Assembly (NCBI RefSeq): GCF_016859285.1
Contig: NC_053409.1
Location: 20,655,976-20,719,975, forward strand
Direction of reading: 5' to 3'
Length of the DNA stretch: 64,000 nt
DNA from: Xiphias gladius
Taxonomy: Eukaryota > Chordata > Actinopteri > Istiophoriformes > Xiphiidae
Translations under genes and position numbers: made by a program
Notes under the pieces: model-generated
Database searches by the model: none
Seen by the model: the letters and a program-made list of their open reading frames with translations, nothing else
What the model was told of the DNA's origin: nothing
Part shown: one piece after another, positions 12,841 through 23,176 of the stretch
Position numbering within the stretch: the stretch's first letter is position 1
How the letters are laid out: each line of letters begins with the position of its first letter

Positions 12841-15484
12841 CATTTTATGGTTTGATGATGGTGCTGGAGAGCACTGCCAGTCTTCCGTTGTGTTGAGATG
12901 GGGTGACCGTGAAGACCACAACATATGACTCGCATCCTTCTCATTCTCATCAGACCATTTGGTGAACCCTCGTGCCCTGTTATATAATGTATTCTATTTT
13001 TTTCTTCCATTCATATGTTACCCACCAGCGCTGCGTGTCATCTGATCATTTGTCACATACGTCCATAAATCCTTTAAAATCTTTTATCCCTGCCGTAATA
13101 TCTTGTAGTTTCTCAGTTGTCCACTGTACTTGCCAGGAACTCAAGAAGCATTGTTGACGGGACAAAGCCCGACCGGCTTTGCCCTGTGAGTGTGCCAACC
13201 TCACCGCTACCCTGCCAGTGCTTTTTTTTTTTCTTTGAAAAAGTAACCTAATGGTATTTGTTTTTTTTGTTTTTTACTATAACCTGTGTTGTGTGAGATA
13301 AACGCCAACATGTGATGTGTATTATGTCTTCAATCTCAGGCTTAGAGGAAAGGTAATAAACCAGAGGCCCTATAGCCCTTAAAGCGAAGACCACTGAGCT
13401 GTGGCTTCCAACAATGTGACAGTGCTGAGACCCCAAACTCCACCCATGCGCTGCTTTTTATTAAGTTTTCTATCAATATGCCCGTCCGCAAACATGGAAC
13501 AGTAGCTTATAGTTTCACTAATATCCCACCATCTGTTTGTCTTCATGTCAGTTATTTAATTCAGTTATGTCTTTTTTTGTAAAAGAATATCTGTTGCTTT
13601 GGAGAAGGAATCTCACCATTCGAAATAGTTCAAAATCTCTGATTTTTTTTTATATGACGTTATACTCGGGAATGCTCCAATTACATCTGAAAGTTTAACA
13701 GTCCCGTATAGGAAGCCCCTCTGCGTGCCGTGATCAGCGGTGTGCCACCTTAGTCGAACAAAGTCAGACCTTGGGAAATCTTCGAGCAGAGAAACAAACC
13801 CATGACAGGCATTCATGTTAATTTGATCAGATGCTCCGAGACACTGGTGCTGTTATGTGACCCTTGGTGCATGCTAATAGGTTGAATTAATTAGAGTCAC
13901 AACTTTGTGTAACTGAAAACAGCTGATGTTTTTTCCACCGATTACAGCAACCTAACTCCTGAGGCCTTATGCAATATAATGAGATAAAACGCAGGGGGTC
14001 TCAGCGAGTCAGTCTGCATGTTTACGTGTCCTTTTTTGTACCCAGGCATTTGAGGACATCAAATATAAACTTATTGATGACATTTAAATCTGATGAATGT
14101 GTCCTTTCTTGATGCTTAAAATGCATAAAATTGGATTGGAAAGAATGATGGTCTGCGATGGAGTTTTGATATTGTAGTTTTTGGTTCTCTTTTTTTTTCT
14201 TTTGGTAGATGCATAGTTAAGGTTTGAGGGGACCAAGTAAAAAAGACTTTACATCATAATATTCGCATAGTTGTAATTTCTTTTGGCAAAAAAGGGACAA
14301 GAAAGCTTTACAAATTAGACTTAATAAACTGTGTTACAGAGATAAACATCTTAAAATCAGAGGTGGCAGCTATGTAAACTGAAAATCTTATTTAATTCTT
14401 AACGTAATAACAGATAAATAGGCTGATTTATAATATCAACTTAATTTTTAAATACTCCAACGGGATTTTGAGTCATGGTTTAAGACAAAAAAGGATCTGG
14501 AACAGGAATCTGACATGAAGACATGGTCGAGGGATGTCAGAGGCAAAATGTGCCACTCTGAGAAACTTCTAAGTGCATGGAATGGACTTTTGTCCTGCAG
14601 TTTAGCAGATTTACAGCCTTTAATTAAGGATGGCTATGAGTTGTAAGTGGAAAGAACATTCTTGGCACGTTCACAAAGAGCTCTTTCCCAGTGTGTCTGT
14701 ACCTCATTTTAGTCGTTCTAACCGCTGAGCAGCACTGAGGAGTGTGTACGAGGCCAAGTTAGATTTCACCTGATCACATGCGCGGTTGCTGACTGGTGAA
14801 CGGGGATGTCTACATCTGAAACCCATGCACCACGGTTTATTGATTGGAAAAAAACCAAAAAAAAAAACCCAATAAAAACAAGCTAATCAAATCAAAACCA
14901 GGATATAGAAATAACTAGATTTAATTGAGAACTTTTCAACCTGAAATGATTTTGAGTTTCGTGCAAGAAATCAACAGAACGAATGTTATGCTTGGATGAA
15001 TATTCACATTTTAAATCTCAAGGAATAGAAACTGTAAAAAATGAGTAATCAGTTCATGTTTTGGGACTTTGTGTTATTCAAATAAATGATTATCAATGTT
15101 TCTAACATGTTTTACATTGGCAATTATTCAGTGTCAGATCAATATTGTCTTTACATTTCCGAAGAGTAATAACACGAATAGAAGAAAAATGCCATGTAAA
15201 GTAATGTCTGTTAGCATTACCAATACCACATATAGTTTATAGCCTTTGATTGTATTTAGTTATTTGATGAACAGTGGGGGGGGGTTTCTCCTATGGTGTG
15301 TGTGTATCTGTTGATCTGTGTGCTGAGCTGTTGCTCGTACAGGGATACGGAAAGTCGTATCAAACTAGTTAACAAGTTCATGAACTGTAAGCTACCTAAG
15401 AGATAAAGGTACTGTTGCACCACTGACATCTGCTGGGCAAAATAAATACTCCAGCAAAATGCAAATGCAAATGCAATGCACCAA

Positions 15485-16262
15485 AATCTTTACTGAAGCA
15501 AGTAAAAGTCCTGCATTCAAAATGCTACTTAATTAAAAATACAGTGTGGTATAGTAATTACAGTAAATGGACCGAAAGTATAAAAATTAAAGTACTAATA
15601 ATGCATATCAATGTCCTCTGTGACTGTTATATTCTTGTACATGACATAATTAGATTTTTAATATTTATGAAACAGTGTATGAGCTTCATTTTAGCTGATC
15701 TCCTTTCAGTGGGTCACAAGATAAATCCGAGTGGTCGTCGGATGATTAATGGGGGCGAAAACAAGGAAAACACAAAGTTCAAGACACAAATGGGTTTTCT
15801 TTTTTTTCCCACTTTCTGTGCTTTTTGTGAAATGCAGGACAATTTTGCCACTTTAAATCAGGAGCAGTTAAAACATGAAATTAAAATATCTGATATGTTT
15901 AGAAGGAAAAAGTCTCTTTGGTGGAGCTGGTAACAACTCAGACATCTGAGGTGTGAACAGTGTCTATAGAGACTGATTTTTTTTTTTTTGGTAAAGGGTC
16001 ACATGCCAGAAGTTGGGAAATGCTGGTATAATCTCTACTGTTATCATTTGTTTTTGTTTTTGTTTCAATGTTAAGTCTTATTCTCAAATGCTAATGTTTC
16101 CAGCTGTCAAAAAAAAAAATGTAGCGGAGTAAAAAGTACAATGTCTTCCCCTGAAATTTAGAGGATTAAAACTATAAAGTAGCATAAAATGGAAACACTC
16201 ACGTAGAGCAAAATTGTACTTAGGTACAGTATTTTAAGTAAATGTGCTTTACTTTCCACCAA
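15485..16262 (-). mobile_element. Non-autonomous DNA transposon (family A), split by a family B insertion
   Basis: The left part (about 15485-15700) holds AAGTAAAAGTCCTGCATTCA. The right part (about 16105-16262) holds GGAGTAAAAAGTACAAT, AAAGTAGCATAAAATGGAAA and the terminal CTTTACTTTCCACCA. Both are in reverse orientation of one well-known percomorph MITE-like family. The middle (about 15703-16030) belongs to another family, with GGGTCACAAGATAAATC, GGATGATTAATGGGGG and TTTGGTGGAGCTGGTAACAA. So B was inserted into A. Other family A copies lie at 36255-36640 and 42425-42850. No coding capacity is seen. Confidence 0.7.
15703..16030 (+). mobile_element. Family B interspersed repeat nested in family A
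   Basis: It matches, in order, the blocks of a common percomorph repeat that usually starts near CAGTGGTTCCCAA and ends with GGGAAATGCTGG-like sequence. Further fragments of the family are at 18548-18745 (reverse) and 22055-22145 (forward). It has no coding capacity. Confidence 0.65.
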
Positions 16263-18372
16263 AGAAAAAGCAGAGGTCAGATTTAAACCTGATATAAGAG
16301 TATAAAGCATCTTCTGATTTAGAAATTTAACATTTTGTTGCCATTTAGCGGTTTAAGTTTGCTCTACTATTCACATGATGTCTAGGTATTCAGTTTTTCT
16401 CTTCTGACTTTGAATATTTACTTTAAAATCCATCGCTTCCATTCAACTCTGTTTTGGATTTGCCATGTTATGCATTGGGAACAAAGAAAAGCATGTAAAA
16501 CTTTATGTGAGACTTTTGTTCTTCTCTAGAGTAAAGTACAAACCAGTGGAACTGTAAGAATGTATGAACATGCCGGGTCTTGACCAGGTAAATGAAACGA
16601 GAGACGAAACTATGAAACAGAGAGATTGCTGCTTGCGCTGTGGTCCGTGGGATCGTCTAGTTTCATTCTTGCTCTTCCTCTCTTAAGAATCAAAGTGTCT
16701 GACTTTAACGCCGAGGGAGTGCGTATGTACAGTTAAGTGATACATCAACTTTGCTAAATTCCCCTCTGAGAAACGAAGCCAGTTTGACTCAGACCCATGG
16801 AGGCCGATGGAAATGACTAATCGCATACTCTCCACTGCCGGCTGTGGAAATGACTGTGTCAACCAGCTTCCTACACATCACCGCAACCATCCATTTCCCC
16901 TTGTTGCAATATGCCTCAACACACTTCTTTTTCTGGCAGCGTGACTGGCAGTCACTTGACATTTCGCGGTTGCAGTGCGTGCGACGTCGGAACGAGCCCG
17001 TAGTCCGACCGCGTTTCGAGAGACTAGAAAGAAAGGTTAGGATTATCGCCTGTAAAAGTGGCAAAGCAGAGACTGACCTCTGCGAGACTTCATCATTTGT
17101 TATCACATACCAACACTTCAGTCCAACCCCTTTGGAAGACAACGTATCTGGAATACTTTGTCCTTGTTTTTGACATGCTTTCGGTGTCCAGTCTCAGGGT
17201 GTGATGAGTTCTGTCTTTGATATTATCTAACATATTAACATTTTTTTCTCCTTCGAGGCCTTAGCTTAACGTCAGTCTCTTTTCACGACCCTTCATCGCC
17301 TCTCGTGTTGTTAGACATGGAAAACAATCTGTCAATAATCGCAAACATACTTGAGTAACAGCTGAACTGAGAATATAGAAAAATGTACACACGCATGTAT
17401 CAGTCATCGTCTTAACGATGAATTCTGGAGAGGCCTGGCTTCACCTGGCCGTACGTCCCTCCGTGCCTCCATGTGACACAAGAGGAATGCAGAGAGTTTT
17501 GTTTCTGAGAAATCTTTCCTCTTAAACGGGTGTATCGACGATGATGATTAGCATTTTTTAAAAAAGTTCTTCGCCCGTCGCACCGCCTATTCCATTTCTA
17601 TGATCAGCTCGTGCTACAGAGGGTCAGGACGAAACCCTCTATAGATAACAGCTATACAAGTAAGGCACTGTGTTTTTTTTTTAGGTTTGACTGAGGTGGT
17701 ATTTCAGCTCAAAATTTTTAAACATCTGAACTTAAAATACAGTACAGATGAGAGACCTCAATTTGTAAACTCAAACTGTTTTCAAAAATAATGGAAAAAT
17801 AGCATTTGTCTTTGGTAAACGTCAACTAACTCAGACCAGACTTCTTTTGTCGGGCTGTTCAGAATTACAGGATATGTTTCCTCTGCCTTTGTTGTTGAAT
17901 CCCACTGAAAACACTGAAATCCTAAGCATCTCGCCTCACTTCAAATCAGATTACCAGCTAATATACTTTTACACTATACTTTTTCTGCTTCGAAACTTGT
18001 TTGGTAAGTGAAGAACGAGATTAAACGGCCTGGCGGATCAAGTATGCTCATCTAAGATTACGTGATACTGAAGAGCAAGGAGTAGATGCTCACTCCTACT
18101 GTGCGTATGTATTACAAAGGCTTTATGTTTTCCTGCTCTCTGTATCAGACTGTGTGTGTGACTAAACACCCTCAGTCATGCTCAGGAGGCATTTAACACA
18201 GGAACAAGTACACGCTTGTTGTTTCAAAAGCAACTAATTACTCTTTTGTCTTTTGATCTGTGTCATTTAGTGTGTTTTTCTTTCCCAGTTTTTACCACAA
18301 AAATAGGACTGCTCTTTTAATTTACTTAACCCCCCTTTTTTAAATGCATAGCCATGTCAGCTAGGCCTTCTT

Positions 18373-18497
18373 GTGTGTAATTGTCACTCAGCTTCAAGAT
18401 TAAATCCTTTCAAGAGGTGTGTCAGGTTACTACATCTGGTAACCCGACACACCTCTTGAAAGGATTTTTATCTTGAAGCTGAGTGACAATTACACAC
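18373..18497. repeat. Long near-perfect inverted repeat (58-bp stem, 8-base loop)
   Basis: The left arm 18373-18430 begins GTGTGTAATTGTCACTCAGC. The right arm 18439-18497 is its reverse complement except for one substitution and a small difference in an A run. The loop is about 18431-18438. TCTT flanks both sides (18369-18372 and 18498-18501), a possible short target-site duplication. This could be a MITE-like hairpin element or a recent palindromic duplication. No coding sequence is present. Confidence 0.9.
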
Positions 18498-18547
18498 TCT
18501 TCGCTTGCCTTACTGAAAGTCGTTTACTTTTTTCCAACCTTATTTAT

Positions 18548-18745
18548 CTCAGTGGTTCCCAAATTATTTAGGCTGTGACCCCTTAAAATGAAACAGTGTG
18601 TACTGCGACAAAAAAGGTCGCATATGTCTATGAGTTTTAAGCAGTTCCATCTAAAATTAATTCTCACCTTTAAAGTTCTCAGATTGTTTCATTTGAATAG
18701 TCCTCACTGACCTTAGGGGCTAAAACCGTCAATATTTCACCAGAA
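18548..18745 (-). mobile_element. Family B repeat fragment, reverse orientation
   Basis: It starts CAGTGGTTCCCAAATTATTT and contains TGTCTATGAGTT and CAATATTTCACCA, which are the reverse-orientation blocks of family B in the expected order. Confidence 0.6.
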
Positions 18746-18837
18746 AAAAACAAAGTATAGTATATTAGAAAAGTATATTAGAAAAGTCAGAAAAAAAGAA
18801 TTCAAGTTTATGCAGCAGAACAGTGTCAATGTTGTAT

Positions 18838-19082
18838 TAAAGCTGCACTGATCAATTTTTTGGATCAAACTGACTATATGAAATGTGAAAGCGGTCACAT
18901 GTAGCGATGAACTCACAGACAATTATCACCCGACTCTGTAGTTCCCCTTAGATCTACAGAGCATCTTTCAAGTTCATTGCTTTGGTATTAGGACCCACAA
19001 GTTTATTGTTCTGGTTCACTCTCACGGCTCTCATTAGCGTTGTTTAAAGCCGCAACATGTAGCTGTTTTCGGTGAAAAATCT

Positions 19083-19113
<31 letters not shown>

Positions 19114-19260
19114 CACTGTCCACTACCTGCTCAGCACCAAACTGCAGACAGACGCAGTTAGAGACCAGTTGGTGAACATGAGCTCCCCTCAGGAGTTGGT
19201 AGAGACCAAAACAGAGCTAAAAGGAGAGTGAATGTTGAATAATTGATGTAACAAGTTCAC
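18838..19260 (+). mobile_element. Teleost interspersed repeat (family E) with internal poly(A) tract
   Basis: It contains AAAGCTGCACTGATCAAT, GCGATGAACTCACAGACAAT, a run of about 28 A at 19085-19113, CACTGTCC and then CCTCAGGAGTTGGTAGAGAC followed by a block ending GGAGAGTGAATGTTG. I recognise these blocks as one common percomorph repeat. It has no coding capacity. Confidence 0.55.
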
Positions 19261-19568
19261 CATGTCAAGTTAAAAGAACCCAACCTCTTCTATAGGTGAG
19301 ATTCAATATGGGATTTGTAGGGTCAGCGTTTTTGAGAGTTTGACTCACACTATGGACTGAAAGTCACAATATCTAGGCCTTGGCTGTGCTGTCAGTTTTG
19401 TGTTTACAACTTGTTTCTGCTGCCTGCCAGTGGCCAAAAAATAGGTTATTGTAGTTTTAATTATCTTGTGAAGCCTTAGAAATGCTCTATTTCCCAGGCA
19501 TAACGGACAGATTCTCACACCCAGCTGAATAAATCTTTTTCTCTTACTGTGTCATCTACCTTTCAGAT

Positions 19569-19658
19569 ATGAGAGACAGATTGATGCACCTACATCAGAT
19601 GCAGACTAACACAGATGGTTTTAGCACAGTGGAGCTGGACAACCTGTCAGAGTATGAC

Positions 19659-19701
<43 letters not shown>

Positions 19702-20460
19702 CACCACACTCTGACCAGGACTTGGACGGTGTCCTACAGGAGGCCCAGCAGATACGTCTGGAGATCCAGCAGATCCAGAACGACGTCACTGAGCTAAAAG
19801 ATGTGAACTACCAAGCCTTAAACAAGACCACATACACCATATCGACAAAGCGGGACTCCAATGCAATCGGGGCGGATATTAAATGCAGGGGAGAAGGCGT
19901 GCTGCAGCGGCTGCACACAATGAACGCTCTGAGAGGGGAACTGGAGGCCCGGCGAGGCAGCTCTGACCCCACAGCACGCATAGCTCGAACGCAGTACCAG
20001 TGTCTGAGCAGTGCTCTGCAGGAGGTGATGTTCAGCTACAATGACACAGAGATGAGCCACAGGGAGGCTTGTAAACGTCAGATCCAGAGGCGGATGGAGG
20101 TGGTGGGCAGGGAGGTCAGCGAGGAGGAGCTGGAGGAGATGTTGGAGGGCGAGGAGCTGAATGTGTTCAGCATCCAGGTGGAGGGCAAAACGGCGCTCTG
20201 CTCTCCTACAGATTGAGAGTCATCACAAGGAGCTGCTGGAGCTGAGGAAGAGGATCGAGGGGATCCAGGGGCTGTTCCTGGATGTGGCCGTGCTCATAGA
20301 GGAGCAGGGGGCCGCCATCGAAAACATCCAGAAAAATGTCCAAAATACTGAAGTGGCCATTCAGGATGGAATAGTCCAGCTAGATAAAGCGGTCACATCG
20401 GATAAAAACAACTTCTTCAAGAAGCTGTTTTGTGGCTGCTTCCCATGTTATTACAAATAG
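19569..20460 (+). CDS. stx11: Syntaxin-11-like, upstream tandem copy, reading frame disrupted once
   Basis: A Qa-SNARE for granule and endosome fusion in cytotoxic and other immune cells. The frame opens at MRDRLMHL, just after a splice acceptor (CTTTCAG at about 19560-19566), as expected for a gene with a non-coding first exon. It holds 13 alanines coded by a CAG tract at 19661-19700, the Habc-type helices and RDSNAIGADIKCRGEG, which matches the next copy's RDSNALGRDIKARGEA. Near 20190 the frame shifts: the first frame stops at 20216, while the SNARE motif (ESHHKELLELRKRIEGIQGL, zero-layer Gln in IEEQG) continues in another frame to 20460. Loss of CG from a GCGCGC run, or one extra A in AAAA, would explain it. 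The tail LFCGCFPCYYK has fewer cysteines than the second copy. It may be a young pseudogene, an allele or an assembly error. Confidence 0.85.
19661..19700 (+). repeat. CAG microsatellite coding for 13 alanines
   Basis: A pure GCA/CAG run of 40 bases in the 5' coding part of the first syntaxin-11 copy. It is read in the alanine frame between Gly and Ser. The intact downstream copy has no such tract. Confidence 0.95.
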
Positions 20461-21009
20461 GTCAGATGAGGGTCACTGGGTTTGGATCAGGTCCACTGGT
20501 CCATGTAGTCAAAACTGCAATAAAAAATAAATGAACAACCATTTTCTCCTACGTTAACCTTCGATACTTAAAGTACATTTTTAATAAAGTTACTTATGTA
20601 CCTTACCTTACACTGTGAATGTAATACTCTAAATATACTTCCTCCATCACTGTCAAAAGCAGGAAAGTTCCTGAACAGCTACCACACGGACTTTGCGGTG
20701 AGACTCTTTTGCCAACTTCTGTTTTCAATGTCAACATTTAACTTTTATTGTTTTTTGTTTTTTTTTTTGTTTTTTTATAGACCTCATGTTAGGATAATAA
20801 CAACTTGTGTTTTATTGATTTTACATTAATTTAATGGAAAACTTCAAAAGTTTGGGCGTAAATGAAAAAGTTTTTTTTTTTTTAAAAAAACCTAATGTCT
20901 TTCGTGACTCATCTTGACAATAAACTGGACGCCTCACAAATGTCAAAAAGAAAAAAAGAGGAGCGGCGAAGAGTGTGAGATGCAGAGGAGAAGGCGTGAT
21001 CTTCCGCAT
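20461..21009 (+). other. 3' flank of the first syntaxin-11 copy
   Basis: No gene. AATAAA signals near 20520-20535 and 20582 could end the upstream transcript. Long T runs lie at about 20754-20776 and 20870-20882. Confidence 0.5.
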
Positions 21010-21224
21010 TAGTTCCCGCTGCAGCCTGCACGACTGAGCCAGCGGTACTGTGATGTGTGTGACCGCCAGTCCTCCTTAAAACACTGCGAGACAGTTGACT
21101 TTAGCACATGTTGAAATTGATATATCGGAGGGAGGAAAAGAGGAAATGAGTCTTTCTGCGGGGCCTCTCCTTGCTTTAGCCAGTGTTTTTCTAGCTTAAC
21201 ACCGCTGGGGAGTAACTCAACCAG
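21010..21224 (+). other. Probable non-coding first exon and promoter region of the intact syntaxin-11 copy
   Basis: This stretch is richer in G+C than its surroundings and ends with a strong donor, CCAG|GTATGTG, at 21224/21225. The coding exon of the intact copy is preceded by an acceptor (TCTTCCAG at 22283). Syntaxin-11 genes usually have a non-coding first exon followed by one coding exon, so this is a reasonable but unproven first exon. The 5' limit is a guess. Confidence 0.45.
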
Positions 21225-22282
21225 GTATGTGCGCTCTGTATTGTACTATGAGGTCGCGATACATAGGCTCAAATAATCGATCAGCTGCAGTCACAAGTCG
21301 GCGCAGACTGATTTCCTGAACAGCTTATTGTTGTCAAGTCTTTCTTTCTCCTCGTGATCCTGGCTCTGCCATGGCCTGTGAATGCTTTCAGGGTTTGTGA
21401 GTGTGATTCATTGCCTTTGTGTAAAACACTTATCTACCGTTACATCAGTACATCAACATTAATGCTCCGTGGCGGCTTCTCTCGATAGGAAATAACCCGA
21501 GTCTTAAGTCGACGCCTTGTAATTAATTTCTATCTGCGATGAGAGTGTCACAGCTGAGGAAGTAACCCACCAGCTTTCTTTAGAGGAGTTTAGACCGATA
21601 CCGGTCCCTCACTGTGTCTCTCTCTCTCTCTTCAGAAAGTACTAATCTAAAATTGTAATAAATCAATCTTCAAAAAAATGGGAGTTTGCTTAAGTCATTC
21701 AAGTGCTGTTTTCGATAAAGTCTCTACACTGAATTTTCCTAAGTTACACTGTGCATACAAAAAAAAAAAATAATATCCCAACATGCACAAAAACATGCAC
21801 ATATAATATAGTTCACAGAATGTTCCTGTAAAATAATATCCCATTGTAATTACAATATAAAAGGAAAGAAATGACTCATAGACATACTGTGTTGAAGAAG
21901 AAAGAAATGGTACATAAAAATTTGCATATCTCACTAAAATTAGCAGTTTTTCTTATTATATTCCTGATTTCTCTGGTTTAAAATGGAACATGGCACCTTT
22001 CAACCAGCTGGCATGAGAAGGTGGATCCAGTTTAACTACTTTTAAATACAGTTTGTTCAGTCCAGTGGTTCCCCACCTAGGGGTTGGGCCCACAAAATAC
22101 ATCTTAGGGGTCATGAGAGGATTAATTGGAGATGAAAGAAGAAAGTCTTTATGCTGAGCCAAGCTAAGCAGCTGCTGGCTGTAGCTTCCTATCTAATTAT
22201 TATTTTCCAAGTGCAACTACTATTAATTATAGTCAAACGATTCCTATCACGCAGTCAGTAAAAGCTCCTGTCTCCTCTTCCA
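21225..22282 (+). other. Probable 5' UTR intron of the intact syntaxin-11 copy, with repeat fragments
   Basis: It lies between the donor at 21225 and the acceptor ending at 22283. It holds a short TC run at about 21618-21632. At 22055-22145 is a family B fragment (CAGTGGTTCCCCACCTAGGG), directly followed by a reverse family D fragment at 22146-22200 (GTCTTTATGCTGAGCCAAGC). Confidence 0.5.
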
Positions 22283-22288
22283 GGTGAG

Positions 22289-23176
22289 ATGAGGGACCGA
22301 CTGTGTGAGCTGCAGACCTCCACCCCCAAGCCTGCAGAGGTGGAGCACAGGCCTGAGGAGAACCACAACAGCACCGCTGAGGATGAGGGCATTGTGGAGG
22401 AACACGCCGTTGTGTTTGAGGGAGAAGACGTGATGGACGGCATCTACAAGGAGGCCCAGGGGATGAGGAAGGAGATGCTGCTGTTCAGAATGGAAGTGAA
22501 GCGCCTTGGGAAGCAGAACACCAGGTTCCTCACGTCTGTCAGGAGGATAAGCAGCATCAAGCGGGACTCCAACGCTCTGGGCCGGGACATCAAGGCCAGA
22601 GGGGAGGCCATTTATGCACGGTTGGAGAAGCTGGGCAAGCTGAGCAAGGAGCTGGAGGAGGAGTACGGGTCTACGTCAGCTGTGGCTCGCATGGTGCGTT
22701 CACAGTACGTGTCTCTGACCAACAACTTCCACAATGCCATGTCTGAATATAACGAGGCTGAGATGGTCCAGAGGGAGAACTGCAAGACCCGCATCCAGAG
22801 ACAAGCGGAGATCATGGGCAAGGAGGTGACCAGGGAGCAGATAGACGAGATGATCGAGACGGGCAAGTGGAACGTCTTCTCGGATAATCTTCTTCTGGAA
22901 GGAAAGAATGCCAGATCTGCCCTCAACGAGATCGAGAACCGGCACAAGGAGCTTCTGGAGCTGGAGGGCCGCATCAGAGACATTCACGAGCTTTTCTTCC
23001 AGATGGCCATGCTCGTGGAGGAGCAGGGTTGCATGCTGGATAACATAGAAGCAAACGTCAGTGCAACTCAGGACTATGTTGTCAAGGCTTCAACTCAGAT
23101 CAAGAAGGCTGTGAAATACAAGAAAAGCAATCCATGCAAGAAACTCTTTTGTTGTTGCTGCCCCTGCTGCAATTGA
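22289..23176 (+). CDS. stx11: Syntaxin-11, intact tandem copy
   Basis: 295 residues in a single coding exon, with the acceptor six bases upstream of the ATG. The order is an acidic N-terminus (about 1-45), Habc-like helices (about 45-180, with SSIKRDSNALGRDIKARGEA), and a linker with EQIDEMIETGKWNVFS. The SNARE helix follows (about 205-265, ARSALNEIENRHKELLEL; zero-layer Gln in LVEEQG). The tail CKKLFCCCCPCCN has cysteines for palmitoylation in place of a transmembrane segment. This cysteine tail is the hallmark of syntaxin-11, which supports granule exocytosis in cytotoxic lymphocytes. The length matches the family (287 in human). It lies 1.8 kb behind a disrupted sister copy in the same direction, like the tandem stx11b genes of zebrafish. 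Confidence 0.95.
   Translation: MRDRLCELQTSTPKPAEVEHRPEENHNSTAEDEGIVEEHAVVFEGEDVMDGIYKEAQGMRKEMLLFRMEVKRLGKQNTRFLTSVRRISSIKRDSNALGRDIKARGEAIYARLEKLGKLSKELEEEYGSTSAVARMVRSQYVSLTNNFHNAMSEYNEAEMVQRENCKTRIQRQAEIMGKEVTREQIDEMIETGKWNVFSDNLLLEGKNARSALNEIENRHKELLELEGRIRDIHELFFQMAMLVEEQGCMLDNIEANVSATQDYVVKASTQIKKAVKYKKSNPCKKLFCCCCPCCN

Larger units (their letters stand above)
11851..18372. other. Intergenic spacer between akap12 and the syntaxin-11 pair
   Basis: No supported gene was found. Open frames here, such as those near 15.5-15.9 kb and 16.8-17.2 kb, show no family resemblance. The first overlaps transposon-derived DNA. Recognisable repeats are given separately (12768-12840 and 15485-16262). 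Simple sequence includes a G run near 15275-15285 and a small hairpin-capable stretch near 13161-13186. Conserved non-coding elements could be present but cannot be judged from one genome. Confidence 0.6.

Noticed and set aside
15544-15933. 129-codon open frame
   Set aside because: It runs through family A and family B transposon sequence, so it is a chance frame.
16789-17173. Overlapping open frames of 109 and 117 codons on both strands
   Set aside because: They lie in spacer DNA with no splice context, no family resemblance and no sign of codon bias.
19085-19113. A28 tract considered as the tail of a retroposed gene
   Set aside because: Sequence on both sides belongs to one known interspersed repeat, so the tract is internal to it.
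20821-21009. Open frame ahead of the second syntaxin-11 copy
   Set aside because: It is in a T/A-rich flank and in antisense direction, with no matching features.
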